A stretch of DNA of 41,820 nucleotides from Streptomyces griseoaurantiacus (GCA_014656015.1 BNBP01000063.1:1-41820); one strand, 5' to 3'; shown: positions 9,237 to 16,336, counted from the stretch's first letter. Notes: a model not told the origin generated them from the sequence alone. Numbers and translations: made by a program.

Positions 9237-10178
9237 ATGAGGATCGGCCTGATCACGTCCGCCCCCGGGCACCCCCTGCTCGCCGCCACCACCGCGCTGC
9301 TCGTCCCCGGCCACCGGGTCGTGCACCTGGACCCCGGGACGGCCGTGCCGGACACCGCGGACGAGGAGCCGCTCGCCGACGTGTACCTGCTCAAGGCCCG
9401 CACCCCGCGCGCGCTGGAGCTGGCCGCCGCGCTGGAACGGCGCGGCGCCCCCGTCGTCAACTCGTCGTCCGCGACCGCGCTCTGCCAGGACCGCACCGCC
9501 ATGGCGGACCTCGCGTTGAGGGCCGGACTGCCCTTCGCGCCCACCCGTACCTTCCCGGCCCTCGCCGACCTGGCCTCGGGGCCGCCCCTGACCGGTCCCG
9601 TGGTGGTCAAGAGCCGCCACAGCCGCAGACAGGACCTGGTGGCCAGGGTCGACGGCGACGCCCGGCTGCGGGAACTCGCGGCGGCCGCGCCCGGGGAGCC
9701 GGTCGTGGTGCAGGACTTCGTGCCGAACAGCGGTGACGACCACAAGCTGTGGGTCGTCGGCGAGCAGGTCTTCGCCGCGCTGCGCCGGTCCGAACTCGCG
9801 CCCGGGGGACGGGGCCCCACCCGGCCGCTCCCCGACGCCGGGCTGCCGGCCGGATGGGCCGCCCTCGCCCGCCGCGTCGGCGAGGTCTTCGCGTTGGACG
9901 TCTACGGCGTCGACGTCCTCGACACCGGCGGGGGCGCCCCGGTGATCGTGGACGTCAACGCCTTCCCCGGCATCCGCGGCCAGGCCGGCGCCCCGGAGGC
10001 CCTCGCGGCACTCGCCCTGTCGAGGTCCGGCGGGGACGAACGCCGAGAACGCCGAGAACGCCCCGAAGACCCCGAAGACCCCGAAGGTCAAGGGGGCCGA
10101 GAACGAGGGGAAGGCCAAGGAGGCCGGGAAGGCCCGGAAGGCCGGGAAGAGGGACGCGGTGCGCACGCAACGCGCTGA
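9237..10178 (+). CDS. ATP-grasp superfamily protein, ITPK/RimK-like (second of a pair), probable frameshift near 3' end
   Basis: A 313-residue paralogue-like partner of the preceding gene. It begins RIGLITSAPGHP, has VVVKSRHSRRQDLV in place of a Gly-rich ATP loop, QDFVPNSGDDHKLWVVGE, then YGVDVLDTGG and IVDVNAFPGIRG. The last is very close to the metal-binding segment of ITPK-type ATP-grasp kinases. The degenerate ATP loop suggests a different substrate or weaker nucleotide binding than its neighbour. From about 10036 the called frame switches to GAA, CGA, CAA and GGA codons, unlike the rest of the gene, while the +1 frame is G/C-ending and encodes a Lys/Ala/Pro-rich tail ending at TGA 10198-10200. 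A one-base insertion in the GGGG run at 10032-10035 would explain this. ATG 9237 follows GGGGA. Confidence 0.85.
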   Translation: MRIGLITSAPGHPLLAATTALLVPGHRVVHLDPGTAVPDTADEEPLADVYLLKARTPRALELAAALERRGAPVVNSSSATALCQDRTAMADLALRAGLPFAPTRTFPALADLASGPPLTGPVVVKSRHSRRQDLVARVDGDARLRELAAAAPGEPVVVQDFVPNSGDDHKLWVVGEQVFAALRRSELAPGGRGPTRPLPDAGLPAGWAALARRVGEVFALDVYGVDVLDTGGGAPVIVDVNAFPGIRGQAGAPEALAALALSRSGGDERRERRERPEDPEDPEGQGGRERGEGQGGREGPEGREEGRGAHATR

Positions 10179-10192
10179 TCAGGCCATTCGCT

Positions 10193-10208
10193 GCCAGTGA
10201 TCACTGGC
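10193..10208. promoter_or_regulatory. Perfect 16-bp palindrome, candidate operator
   Basis: GCCAGTGATCACTGGC equals its own reverse complement. It lies after the ATP-grasp pair and 82 bp before the predicted -10 of the SSADH gene. It could be a regulator operator, or as RNA a short 6-bp hairpin with a GATC loop. Confidence 0.5.
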
Positions 10209-10289
10209 GCGATGTGTACGGCCGGTGAAAGCCCGGGAAGCGCCGCGAATCCTCATTACCGACGGGTACCAAAACGCCGCGACCCGGCA

Positions 10290-10295
10290 TACCCT
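10290..10295 (+). promoter_or_regulatory. -10 element of the SSADH gene (leaderless type)
   Basis: TACCCT ends 7 nt before ATG 10303, placing the expected transcription start at the start codon. No good Shine-Dalgarno sequence lies between them. Confidence 0.5.
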
Positions 10296-10302
10296 GCGGC
10301 TC

Positions 10303-11976
10303 ATGACCGACGCCCAGGCCTCCTCGCCGACCCCCCGCACGGCAACTCCCACGGCCACCCGGTCCACCCCGTCCGACCCGGACGCGGCGGCCGGCACCAA
10401 CCCCGTCGCCCCCGTCCCCGAGGGTGTGCGCACGGCCGCCGACGTGGTGACGCCGGAACTGGTCGCCCAGTTGACCAAGGGCGTCACCGGCTCCGGCCGC
10501 ACCAAGAGCCACACCCCGTTCACCGGCGAGAAGCTCGCCGAGCTGCCGGAGTCCACCCCCGAGGACGTGCGGAAGGCCTTCGAGGAGGCCCGTGCCGCGC
10601 AGACCGTGTGGGCCCAGGTACCGGTGCGGGAGCGGGCCGCCGTGCTGCTCCGCTTCCACGACCTGCTCCTCGAACGCCAGGGCGAGGTCCTCGACCTCGT
10701 CCAGCTCGAGACCGGCAAGGCCAGGCTGCACGCCCACGAGGAGGTGCAGGCCGTCGCCGTCGCCGCCCGCCACTACGGCCGCAGGGCGCGCGCCTACCTG
10801 CGGCCCAAGCGGCACACCGGCGCCGTGCCGACCCTGACCCGGGTCACCGAACTGCGCCACCCCCGCGGTGTCGTCGGCCAGATCGCCCCCTGGAACTACC
10901 CCCTGGAGCTGTCCGTCGGCGACGCGATCCCGGCCTTCGCGGCGGGCAACGCGGTCGTCATGAAGCCCGACACCGAGACCTGCCTGACCGCGCTGTGGGC
11001 CCGTGACCTGCTGATCGAGGCGGGGCTGCCCGCCGGGGCCTTCCAGGTCGTCCTCGGCGAGGGCCCGGTCGTCGGACCCGAGGTCGTCCGGTACGCCGAC
11101 TACGTCTCCTTCACCGGCTCCACCCGCACCGGCCGCGAGGTCGCCCAGGGAGCCGCCGCCCGGCTCGTCGGCGTCTCGCTCGAACTCGGCGGCAAGAACG
11201 CCATGCTGGTCCTCGAGGACGCCGACGTGGACAAGGCCGCCGCGGGCGCCGTCCGCGCCTGCTTCTCCTCCGCCGGACAGCTCTGCATCTCCATCGAACG
11301 GCTCTACGTCCACGAGGCCGTCGCCGACGCGTTCCTGGAGCGGTTCACCGCCCGGACGAAGGCCATGCGGCTCGGCACCGCCCTCGCGTACGGCGCCGAC
11401 ATGGGCTCGCTCGTCGGCCCGCGCCAGCTCGAGACCGTCACCCGGCACGTGGAGGACGCCGTCGCGAAGGGCGCCCGGGTCCTCGCCGGGGGCGTGCCCC
11501 GCCCGGACGTCGGCCCGTACTTCTACGAGCCGACGATCCTCGAGGGCGTCGACACCCCCATGTCGGTCTGCGGCGAGGAGACCTTCGGCCCGGTCGTGTC
11601 CGTCTACCGCTTCACGAGCGAGGACGAGGCGGTCGAACGCGCCAACGCCAGCTCCTACGGTCTCAACGCCTCGGTCTGGACGAAGGACGCCCGGCGCGGC
11701 CGCGCGGTCGCCGCCCGGCTGCGCACCGGCACCGTCAACGTCAACGAGGGCTACGCCTCCGCCTACGGCAGCGTCCAGTCGCCGATGGGCGGCATGAAGG
11801 ACTCCGGGCTCGGCCGCCGCCACGGCTCCGAGGGCATCCTCAAGTACACCGAGGCCCAGACCGTCGCCGAGCAGCGCGTGCTGCCGATGGCGCCGTCACT
11901 GGGCATGGACGACGAGAAGTACGCGGCGTTCATGAGCCGGAGCCTGCGCCTGATGAAGGCCCTGCGCCTGCGCTGA
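10303..11976 (+). CDS. gabD2: Succinic semialdehyde dehydrogenase, NADP-type (GabD2-like)
   Basis: A 557-residue aldehyde dehydrogenase that should oxidise succinic semialdehyde to succinate, feeding GABA or 2-oxoglutarate-derived carbon into the TCA cycle. Visible: PWNYPLELSVG (catalytic Asn about 198), FTGS nucleotide-binding turn, LELGGKNAM with the general-base Glu (about 294), and SSAGQLCISIERLYV with the catalytic Cys (about 328). The region around the Cys and the GTVNVNEGYA and GRRHGSEG segments closely match remembered M. tuberculosis GabD2 (Rv1731). About 45 N-terminal residues rich in Thr, Pro and Ala are an extension over that protein. ATG 10303 is chosen because TACCCT lies 7 nt upstream (leaderless). 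The frame stays open upstream to 10225 but that stretch holds promoter-like DNA. Substrate specificity is inferred from family, not proven. Confidence 0.93.
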   Translation: MTDAQASSPTPRTATPTATRSTPSDPDAAAGTNPVAPVPEGVRTAADVVTPELVAQLTKGVTGSGRTKSHTPFTGEKLAELPESTPEDVRKAFEEARAAQTVWAQVPVRERAAVLLRFHDLLLERQGEVLDLVQLETGKARLHAHEEVQAVAVAARHYGRRARAYLRPKRHTGAVPTLTRVTELRHPRGVVGQIAPWNYPLELSVGDAIPAFAAGNAVVMKPDTETCLTALWARDLLIEAGLPAGAFQVVLGEGPVVGPEVVRYADYVSFTGSTRTGREVAQGAAARLVGVSLELGGKNAMLVLEDADVDKAAAGAVRACFSSAGQLCISIERLYVHEAVADAFLERFTARTKAMRLGTALAYGADMGSLVGPRQLETVTRHVEDAVAKGARVLAGGVPRPDVGPYFYEPTILEGVDTPMSVCGEETFGPVVSVYRFTSEDEAVERANASSYGLNASVWTKDARRGRAVAARLRTGTVNVNEGYASAYGSVQSPMGGMKDSGLGRRHGSEGILKYTEAQTVAEQRVLPMAPSLGMDDEKYAAFMSRSLRLMKALRLR

Positions 11977-11980
11977 CCGA

Positions 11981-12085
11981 CCCCCACGCGTTCCCCGCGC
12001 CCCCGTCCCTTCCTCCCCGTCCGTCCCCGTCCGTCCCCGTCCCCATTCCCTCCGCCCCCGTCCCCGTCCCCCGTTTTCCGTTCTC
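11981..12085. repeat. Polypyrimidine tract with CCCCGTCC-type short repeats
   Basis: About 100 bp of almost pure C/T on the + strand between SSADH and the GMC oxidoreductase, with irregular repeats of CCGTCCCCGTCC. It covers the whole intergenic gap up to the GAGGAG ribosome binding site. It could form triplex or slipped structures; no ordinary promoter hexamers are visible in it. Confidence 0.75.
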
Positions 12086-12099
12086 GACGAGGAGAGCAC

Positions 12100-13959
12100 G
12101 TGCCGCAGGAGAAGTCCGTCCCCGCCCGGGCCGAGGGCGGGCACCACCACGACGCCGAGGACGCCGCCGACGGGTACGACTACGACGTCCTCGTCGTCGG
12201 CTCCGGGTTCGGCGGCTCCGTGACCGCCCTCCGCCTGTCCGAGAAGGGCTACCGCGTCGGCGTCCTGGAGGCCGGCCGCCGCTTCACCCGCGAGACCCTG
12301 CCGAAGAACTCCTGGGACCTGAAGAACTACCTCTGGGCGCCCCGCCTCGGCATGTACGGCATCCAGCGCATCCACCTGCTCGGCAACGTCATGGTGCTGG
12401 CCGGCGCGGGCGTGGGCGGCGGCTCGCTCAACTACGCCAACACCCTCTACGTGCCGCCGAAGGCCTTCTTCGAGGACCCCCAGTGGCGGGACATCACGGA
12501 CTGGGAGAAGGAACTCCAGCCGTACTACGACCAGGCCCGGCGCATGCTCGGCGTGCGGCTCAACCCGACGATGACCCCGTCCGACACGCACCTGAAGGCA
12601 GCGGCCGAGCGGATGGGCGTCGGCGACACCTTCCACCTGGCGCCCGTCGGCGTCTTCTTCGGCGACGGCAAGGACGCCGCCGGGGACGCCGAGGCGGCCC
12701 CCGGCGCGGAGGTCGACGATCCCTACTTCGGCGGGGCGGGCCCGTCCCGGCGGGCCTGCGTCGAGTGCGGAGAGTGCATGACCGGCTGCCGGCACGGCGC
12801 CAAGAACACCCTCAACGAGAACTACTTGTACCTCGCCGAGAAGGCGGGCGCGGTCGTGCACGCCATGACCACGGTCGTCTCGGTGACGGACGACTCGCGC
12901 GGCGGGTACGCCGTCGCCACCCTCCCCACCGACGACCGCCGCAAGGGCGCGGGACGCCTCTTCACCGCCCGCCGGGTCGTCCTCGCGGCCGGCACGTACG
13001 GCACCCAGACCCTGCTGCACCGCATGAAGGCCGGCGGCCAACTGCCGCACCTCTCGCGGCGGCTGGGCGAGCTGACCCGTACCAACTCCGAGGCGCTGGT
13101 CGGCGCCCAGACCGACGACCGGCGCTACCGCAAGGCGCACGGCGCGCCCCGGGCCGACTTCACACGCGGCGTCGCCATCACCTCGTCCGTCCACCCGGAC
13201 GCCAGCACCCACATCGAGCCGGTCCGCTACGGCAAGGGCTCCAACTCCATGGGCGGCCTGTCCATCCTCCAGGTGCCGTACGCGGAGGGCGGCTCCCGCG
13301 CGCTGGCCTGGCTGGCGAACGCGGCCCGCCACCCCCTGCTGATGGTGCGCTCGCTGTCCAACCGGCGCTGGTCGGAGCGGACCATCATCGGACTGGTCAT
13401 GCAGTCGCTGGACAACTCCCTGACCACGTACCTGAAGCCGAAGGGCACCGGCAAGGGGCTGCTGACCGCGCGCCAGGGGCACGGCGCCCCCAACCCCAAG
13501 CAGATCAAGGCGGCCTCCGAGGCCGCGAGCGCCCTCGCCGAGGAGATCAACGGCTTCCCCGGCAGCAACGTCGGCGAGCTCATGGGAACCCCGCTCACCG
13601 CGCACTTCCTCGGCGGCTGCCCCATCGGCGACTCGCCCGAGACCGGGGTGATCGACCCGTACCACCGGCTCCACGGCCACCCGGGCATCTCCGTGGTGGA
13701 CGGTTCGGCCGTCTCCGCGAACCTCGGCGTCAACCCGTCGCTGACGATCACGGCGCAGGCGGAGCGGGCGATGGCGTACTGGCCCAACAAGGGCGAGGCC
13801 GATCCGCGCCCGGCCCCGGGGGCGGGATACGCGTCCCTCGACCCGGTGGCACCCCGGCACCCGGCGGTCCCGGAGGAGGCCTTCGGCGCGCTGCGGCTGC
13901 CGTTCCTGGGGATGCCGACGGTGCCGCCGCGGAAGCCGCGCGAGGCCGCGGCCGAGTAG
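12100..13959 (+). CDS. GMC-family FAD oxidoreductase, ChoD (cholesterol oxidase)-like
   Basis: A 619-residue flavoprotein of the glucose-methanol-choline oxidoreductase family. The N-terminal FAD-binding signature is VVGSGFGGSVTALRL (about residues 30-44) with Glu about 22 residues on (LEAGRRF). AGAGVGGGSLNYANTLY follows, then the Cys-rich segment ACVECGECMTGCRHGAKNT, and the C-terminal SANLGVNPSLTITAQAERA typical of the family. Long stretches agree with remembered M. tuberculosis ChoD (Rv3409c), including WDLKNYLWAPRLGMYGIQR-type motifs. It should oxidise an alcohol using FAD; whether a sterol is the substrate in this organism is unknown. No export signal is visible, so it is probably cytoplasmic. 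GTG 12100 is preceded by GAGGAGA at 12089-12095, a strong ribosome binding site. Its closeness to guaA echoes the mycobacterial choD-guaB region. Confidence 0.93.
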   Translation: MPQEKSVPARAEGGHHHDAEDAADGYDYDVLVVGSGFGGSVTALRLSEKGYRVGVLEAGRRFTRETLPKNSWDLKNYLWAPRLGMYGIQRIHLLGNVMVLAGAGVGGGSLNYANTLYVPPKAFFEDPQWRDITDWEKELQPYYDQARRMLGVRLNPTMTPSDTHLKAAAERMGVGDTFHLAPVGVFFGDGKDAAGDAEAAPGAEVDDPYFGGAGPSRRACVECGECMTGCRHGAKNTLNENYLYLAEKAGAVVHAMTTVVSVTDDSRGGYAVATLPTDDRRKGAGRLFTARRVVLAAGTYGTQTLLHRMKAGGQLPHLSRRLGELTRTNSEALVGAQTDDRRYRKAHGAPRADFTRGVAITSSVHPDASTHIEPVRYGKGSNSMGGLSILQVPYAEGGSRALAWLANAARHPLLMVRSLSNRRWSERTIIGLVMQSLDNSLTTYLKPKGTGKGLLTARQGHGAPNPKQIKAASEAASALAEEINGFPGSNVGELMGTPLTAHFLGGCPIGDSPETGVIDPYHRLHGHPGISVVDGSAVSANLGVNPSLTITAQAERAMAYWPNKGEADPRPAPGAGYASLDPVAPRHPAVPEEAFGALRLPFLGMPTVPPRKPREAAAE

Positions 13960-14015
13960 CCGTCCTTCGGGGCGGCGGGAACGCGGGCCGCGCCCCCGCG
14001 CCGGCGGCGGACGGA

Positions 14016-14057
14016 GAAGAGGGACCTGCGCCCCCCTCCTGGCTCAGGTCCCTCTTC
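14016..14057. terminator. Bidirectional terminator hairpin
   Basis: A perfect 13-bp stem, GAAGAGGGACCTG paired with CAGGTCCCTCTTC, with a 16-nt loop, lies between the convergent GMC oxidoreductase and LAETG genes. It can act in both directions. Confidence 0.85.
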
Positions 14058-14122
14058 CCCGTCCGGGACGGCGTAGCGCGCCGTCCGGCCCCGCGGCTTC
14101 CCGAGGGGCCGGACGGCGGCGC

Positions 14123-15211
14123 TCAGGCCGCCGTGCCGCCGCTCCTGCGGCGACGCACCGCGAACACCGCGCCGGCACCGGCGACGACGGCCACGCCGCC
14201 GACGAGGCCGACGGTCGGCAGCATCGAGCTCGAACCCGTCTCGGCGAGGCTGCCGGTGACCGGGATCTCCGCGGCCCCGCCCTGCGGCTTCTTGCCGCCG
14301 ACCGGCTTGGGCTTCTTGCCGTGGTCGACCGGCGTGGCCTGCCCCGGGTCCACGTTGCCGCTGCCCGGCTTGAGCACGGAGAACTGGTAGAAGCCGAAGG
14401 AGCTGTGGACGCAGTTCCGCTTCTCGTCCAGGTAGCCGCCCAGACCCACGGTGAAGCCGTCACCGGCCGGGGCCTTGGCGGTGATGTCGAGGCGGAGCTG
14501 GATGGTGACCGTCTGCTTGGCGCCGAGTTCGGTCTCGCCGAAGGAGATGCCCTCGCCGACGACGTCCGCCAGCGACGTCCAGGTCTTGGTCGCCGGGTCC
14601 AGGTACTGGACGTGGGTGTACTGGCTCAGCGAGGCCTTGCCGCCCCCGTCGAGCCCGTCGTTGTCCACCAGCACGAACCACTCCACGGTGCCCAGCGGCT
14701 CGTCGCTGTGGTTGGCGGCGGTCAGCTTGAAGGTGTGCCAGCCGCTGCCCGCCACGATCTTGCCGGGGAGCCCGGAGACGCCGAGGGTCAGCGCGGAGTC
14801 GAGGTCGTCACCGTTGTCGTCGACCGGGCAGTCGGTCGGGTCGTCGCTCGGCTCCTTGGTCGACCCGGTGGCCGGGGTGGTGGCGGGGGTCGTGACGGCG
14901 TCCACCGGCTTCTCGCCGGACTTGCCGGCCTCGCCGCCGCCGTTCGCGGCGTCCGAGCCTTCCGTGGCCGGGGTGTCCCCGTCGGCGGTGTCCGCGTCAC
15001 CGGAGCCTTCGGCGTCGCCCCCGGTGTTGTCTCCGGAGGTGGAGTCCGTGCCCGTGGTGGCCTCGCCGGACGGCGCGGTGTCCGTACCGGCGGACTGGGT
15101 CGTGCCGGTGGCCGGGTCGTCGTCCGCGAGGGCCACTCCCGCCGCCATCAGCGACAGCGGGGCGATGGCGGCCGTCGCGGCGGCGGTGGCGAGAGCACGG
15201 CGAAGCTTCAT
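14123..15211 (-). CDS. LAETG-motif cell-surface protein (sortase substrate)
   Basis: A 362-residue exported protein anchored to the wall. It starts MKLRRALATAAA, a signal peptide of about 33 residues ending ALA before DDDP. A Thr/Gly/Asp/Ser-rich linker (about 34-145) follows, then a beta-rich domain (about 150-290) that includes AGSGWHTFKLTAANHSDEP. A Pro/Lys linker ends in a sortase signal: LAETG at 322-326, a hydrophobic span, then RRRR near the C-terminus. LAxTG is the class E sortase motif common in Streptomyces. I do not recognise the central domain beyond its likely immunoglobulin-like character. ATG 15211 has GAGGT close upstream. The leader contains a perfect 9-bp hairpin (15232-15254), and a GTGA-N6-TCAC dyad sits near the likely promoter. 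Probably monocistronic, with a terminator right after it. Confidence 0.92.
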   Translation of the reverse strand: MKLRRALATAAATAAIAPLSLMAAGVALADDDPATGTTQSAGTDTAPSGEATTGTDSTSGDNTGGDAEGSGDADTADGDTPATEGSDAANGGGEAGKSGEKPVDAVTTPATTPATGSTKEPSDDPTDCPVDDNGDDLDSALTLGVSGLPGKIVAGSGWHTFKLTAANHSDEPLGTVEWFVLVDNDGLDGGGKASLSQYTHVQYLDPATKTWTSLADVVGEGISFGETELGAKQTVTIQLRLDITAKAPAGDGFTVGLGGYLDEKRNCVHSSFGFYQFSVLKPGSGNVDPGQATPVDHGKKPKPVGGKKPQGGAAEIPVTGSLAETGSSSMLPTVGLVGGVAVVAGAGAVFAVRRRRSGGTAA

Positions 15212-15231
15212 GAAGACCTCGAGAAGTCGGG

Positions 15232-15254
15232 CGTACCGCCCCCGTGGCGGTACG
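15232..15254 (-). promoter_or_regulatory. Hairpin in the 5' leader of the LAETG gene
   Basis: CGTACCGCC and GGCGGTACG form a perfect 9-bp stem with a 5-nt loop, about 20 nt upstream of the ATG. It could limit ribosome access or stabilise the mRNA; no known riboswitch class is recognised. Confidence 0.55.
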
Positions 15255-15348
15255 GACGGAGGCCTCCGCGTGTGGGGCGCGGACGTGGCCCTTGGTTCCA
15301 CAGAGGTGACCGTCCGCGATCGGTGAAGGTTGTCCTCGTCTTCACGAC

Positions 15349-15370
15349 ATCTTTATGTGAGGTGGATCAC
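15349..15370 (-). promoter_or_regulatory. Candidate promoter and operator of the LAETG gene
   Basis: On the - strand TAAAGAT (15355-15349) can serve as a -10. Directly upstream is the dyad GTGA-N6-TCAC (15357-15370), a CRP/FNR-family-like spacing, lying between -35 and -10 where a bound regulator would affect transcription. The remaining 5' region to 15788 holds no convincing gene. Confidence 0.4.
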
Positions 15371-15415
15371 GCCCGGCGGGCCGAGGGGGCCCGGTGTGCG
15401 GGCGGGAAAGGGGCG

Positions 15416-15469
15416 AAGGACCCCGGGGAGCCCGCCGGTGCGGCGGGCGTGATGCTCCACGGGGTCCTT
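15416..15469. terminator. Compound hairpin, candidate terminator between chorismate mutase and LAETG genes
   Basis: An outer 10-bp stem (AAGGACCCCG / CGGGGTCCTT) encloses a perfect 7-bp inner hairpin (GCCCGCC / GGCGGGC). On the - strand the outer stem is followed by CGCCCCTTTCCC. It lies about 320 nt beyond the chorismate mutase stop codon and could end that transcript. Confidence 0.5.
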
Positions 15470-15788
15470 CTCCTCATGGGCACCGGTGGTCGGGGGCGGA
15501 CGCCGGTGCCGGACGACGGCGCGAGGAGGAGGCGCCGTCGACAAGGCCTGTTCACCGCCGGCCGGCCCCGGGCGTCCCCGGGACCGACCGTCTCTTGGGT
15601 GACCGGGCTGCTGTCCCCTGCCGTCCGGTCACAACCGGGGCGAGGTCCCACGACGTACGGCGTGAATCCCGTACGTCTCATCGCCCCGGCGCAGCCACGC
15701 GTGGTTCCTTCGGGCCCGCCCCTGGCTGGCACGGACACCCCTATCAACGACGGGATGTGGCGTGGGTCACGCCCCGGAGAAAGGGATG

Positions 15789-16112
15789 TCAGACGCGGCC
15801 GCGGCACAGCTCGAGAAGCGTCATGGCGAGGGTGGTGCCGGGCTTGCCGAGGGCGGCGCTGTAGCGGCCGAGGATCTCGTTCTCGCGGGAGAGGTTCACC
15901 CGGCGGCCGCCGGAGGCGATGCGGGCGTCCTGGATGACGGCGGAGACGGCCATGCGCTCCTGGACGAGACCGAGGATGCGGTCGTCGAGTGCGTCGATGC
16001 GCTCACGGGCGCCGGTGATGAGGCCGGCGGCCTCGGAGGTACGGGCGCCGGTCCTCTCGGCGGCGGCGGGGGCGCCGGTCTTCTCGACGGTCTCGGGGTG
16101 GGTCGCGGTCAT
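15789..16112 (-). CDS. aroQ: Chorismate mutase, AroQ class
   Basis: A 107-residue single-domain chorismate mutase, the usual size for the monofunctional AroQ (type II) fold, which converts chorismate to prephenate on the Phe/Tyr branch. Visible helix-1 motif: ARERIDALDDRILGLVQERM, followed by AVSAVIQDARIASGGRRV with the Arg residues that grip the substrate, then RENEILGRYSAALG. An Ala/Thr-rich N-terminus of about 28 residues precedes the domain. No signal peptide, so it is cytoplasmic. ATG 16112 is preceded by AAGGAG on the - strand. Upstream on the same strand lie a promoter, a 24-codon leader ORF with rare Phe and Tyr codons and a strong hairpin, which suggests control by attenuation (inference). 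It is divergent from guaA. Confidence 0.93.
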   Translation of the reverse strand: MTATHPETVEKTGAPAAAERTGARTSEAAGLITGARERIDALDDRILGLVQERMAVSAVIQDARIASGGRRVNLSRENEILGRYSAALGKPGTTLAMTLLELCRGRV

Positions 16113-16174
16113 GGAGGGCTCCTTGTCGGATCGTGGTTCCCGGAGCCCCGGGTGACAGGTCCCGTGCACGCAGA

Positions 16175-16206
16175 GCGCCCCGGGCCTGTGTGGCCCGGGG
16201 CGCCTG
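16175..16206 (-). promoter_or_regulatory. Terminator-like hairpin in the chorismate mutase leader
   Basis: A perfect 12-bp stem, GCGCCCCGGGCC / GGCCCGGGGCGC with a 5-nt loop, extended by CAG/CTG past one bulged base. It lies 62 nt upstream of the chorismate mutase start and about 20 nt after the leader ORF stop. There is no T-run after it. Confidence 0.7.
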
Positions 16207-16226
16207 GGAGGTCGCTCGTCAGTTGC

Positions 16227-16301
16227 TCAAGCAGCTCGACCATGGCAGCCGGTGGGCCGGGTGCCATAGGTAAAGAGGGAGGCCAGGTGCGTGCTGAGCA
16301 T
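16227..16301 (-). CDS. Candidate leader peptide of chorismate mutase
   Basis: A 24-residue ORF starting MLSTHLASLFTYG and ending at TGA. ATG 16301 lies 6 nt after a -10 (CATACT), with TTGGAC at a 17-bp spacing, so the transcript should be leaderless. Its Phe and Tyr codons are TTT and TAT, rare forms in this GC-rich genome, separated by a single codon. The TAT codon overlaps the foot of a hairpin (16242-16267), and a strong terminator-like hairpin follows. That order resembles amino-acid attenuators, here fitting Phe/Tyr control of chorismate mutase. Only one Phe and one Tyr codon are present, which is weak for a classical attenuator. Not in any family I recognise. Confidence 0.5.
   Translation of the reverse strand: MLSTHLASLFTYGTRPTGCHGRAA
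16242..16267 (-). promoter_or_regulatory. First hairpin of the candidate attenuator
   Basis: ATGGCA pairs with TGCCAT and, inside one mismatch, CCGG pairs with CCGG around a 4-nt loop. A ribosome stalled at the TTT/TAT codons of the leader ORF would cover its 5' arm. Confidence 0.5.
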
Positions 16302-16336
16302 GGGGCCAGTATGCCGCGCGGCGGAGGGACGTCCAA
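16302..16336 (-). promoter_or_regulatory. Promoter of the leader peptide / chorismate mutase
   Basis: TTGGAC (16336-16331), a 17-bp spacer and CATACT (16313-16308), with the leader ATG at 16301. This is one of the clearest housekeeping-type promoters in the window. Confidence 0.65.

Noticed and set aside
10179..10302. Extending the SSADH start to 10225
   Set aside because: The extension would cover the -10 element and has no ribosome binding site; ATG 10303 is better placed.
11896..13860. A 654-codon - strand open frame opposite the GMC oxidoreductase
   Set aside because: The + strand holds a complete flavoprotein with all motifs; the antisense product is Gly/Val/Arg-rich without a domain.
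15394..15864. A possible 156-residue + strand gene between the LAETG and chorismate mutase genes
   Set aside because: Arg/Pro-rich composition, no ribosome binding site, overlaps the chorismate mutase 3' end and structured non-coding DNA.
16109..16250. An alternative - strand ORF starting MVELLEQLTSDLPG reading through the chorismate mutase leader hairpin
   Set aside because: It has no ribosome binding site and runs into the chorismate mutase start region in another frame. The 16227-16301 ORF has the promoter and start spacing.
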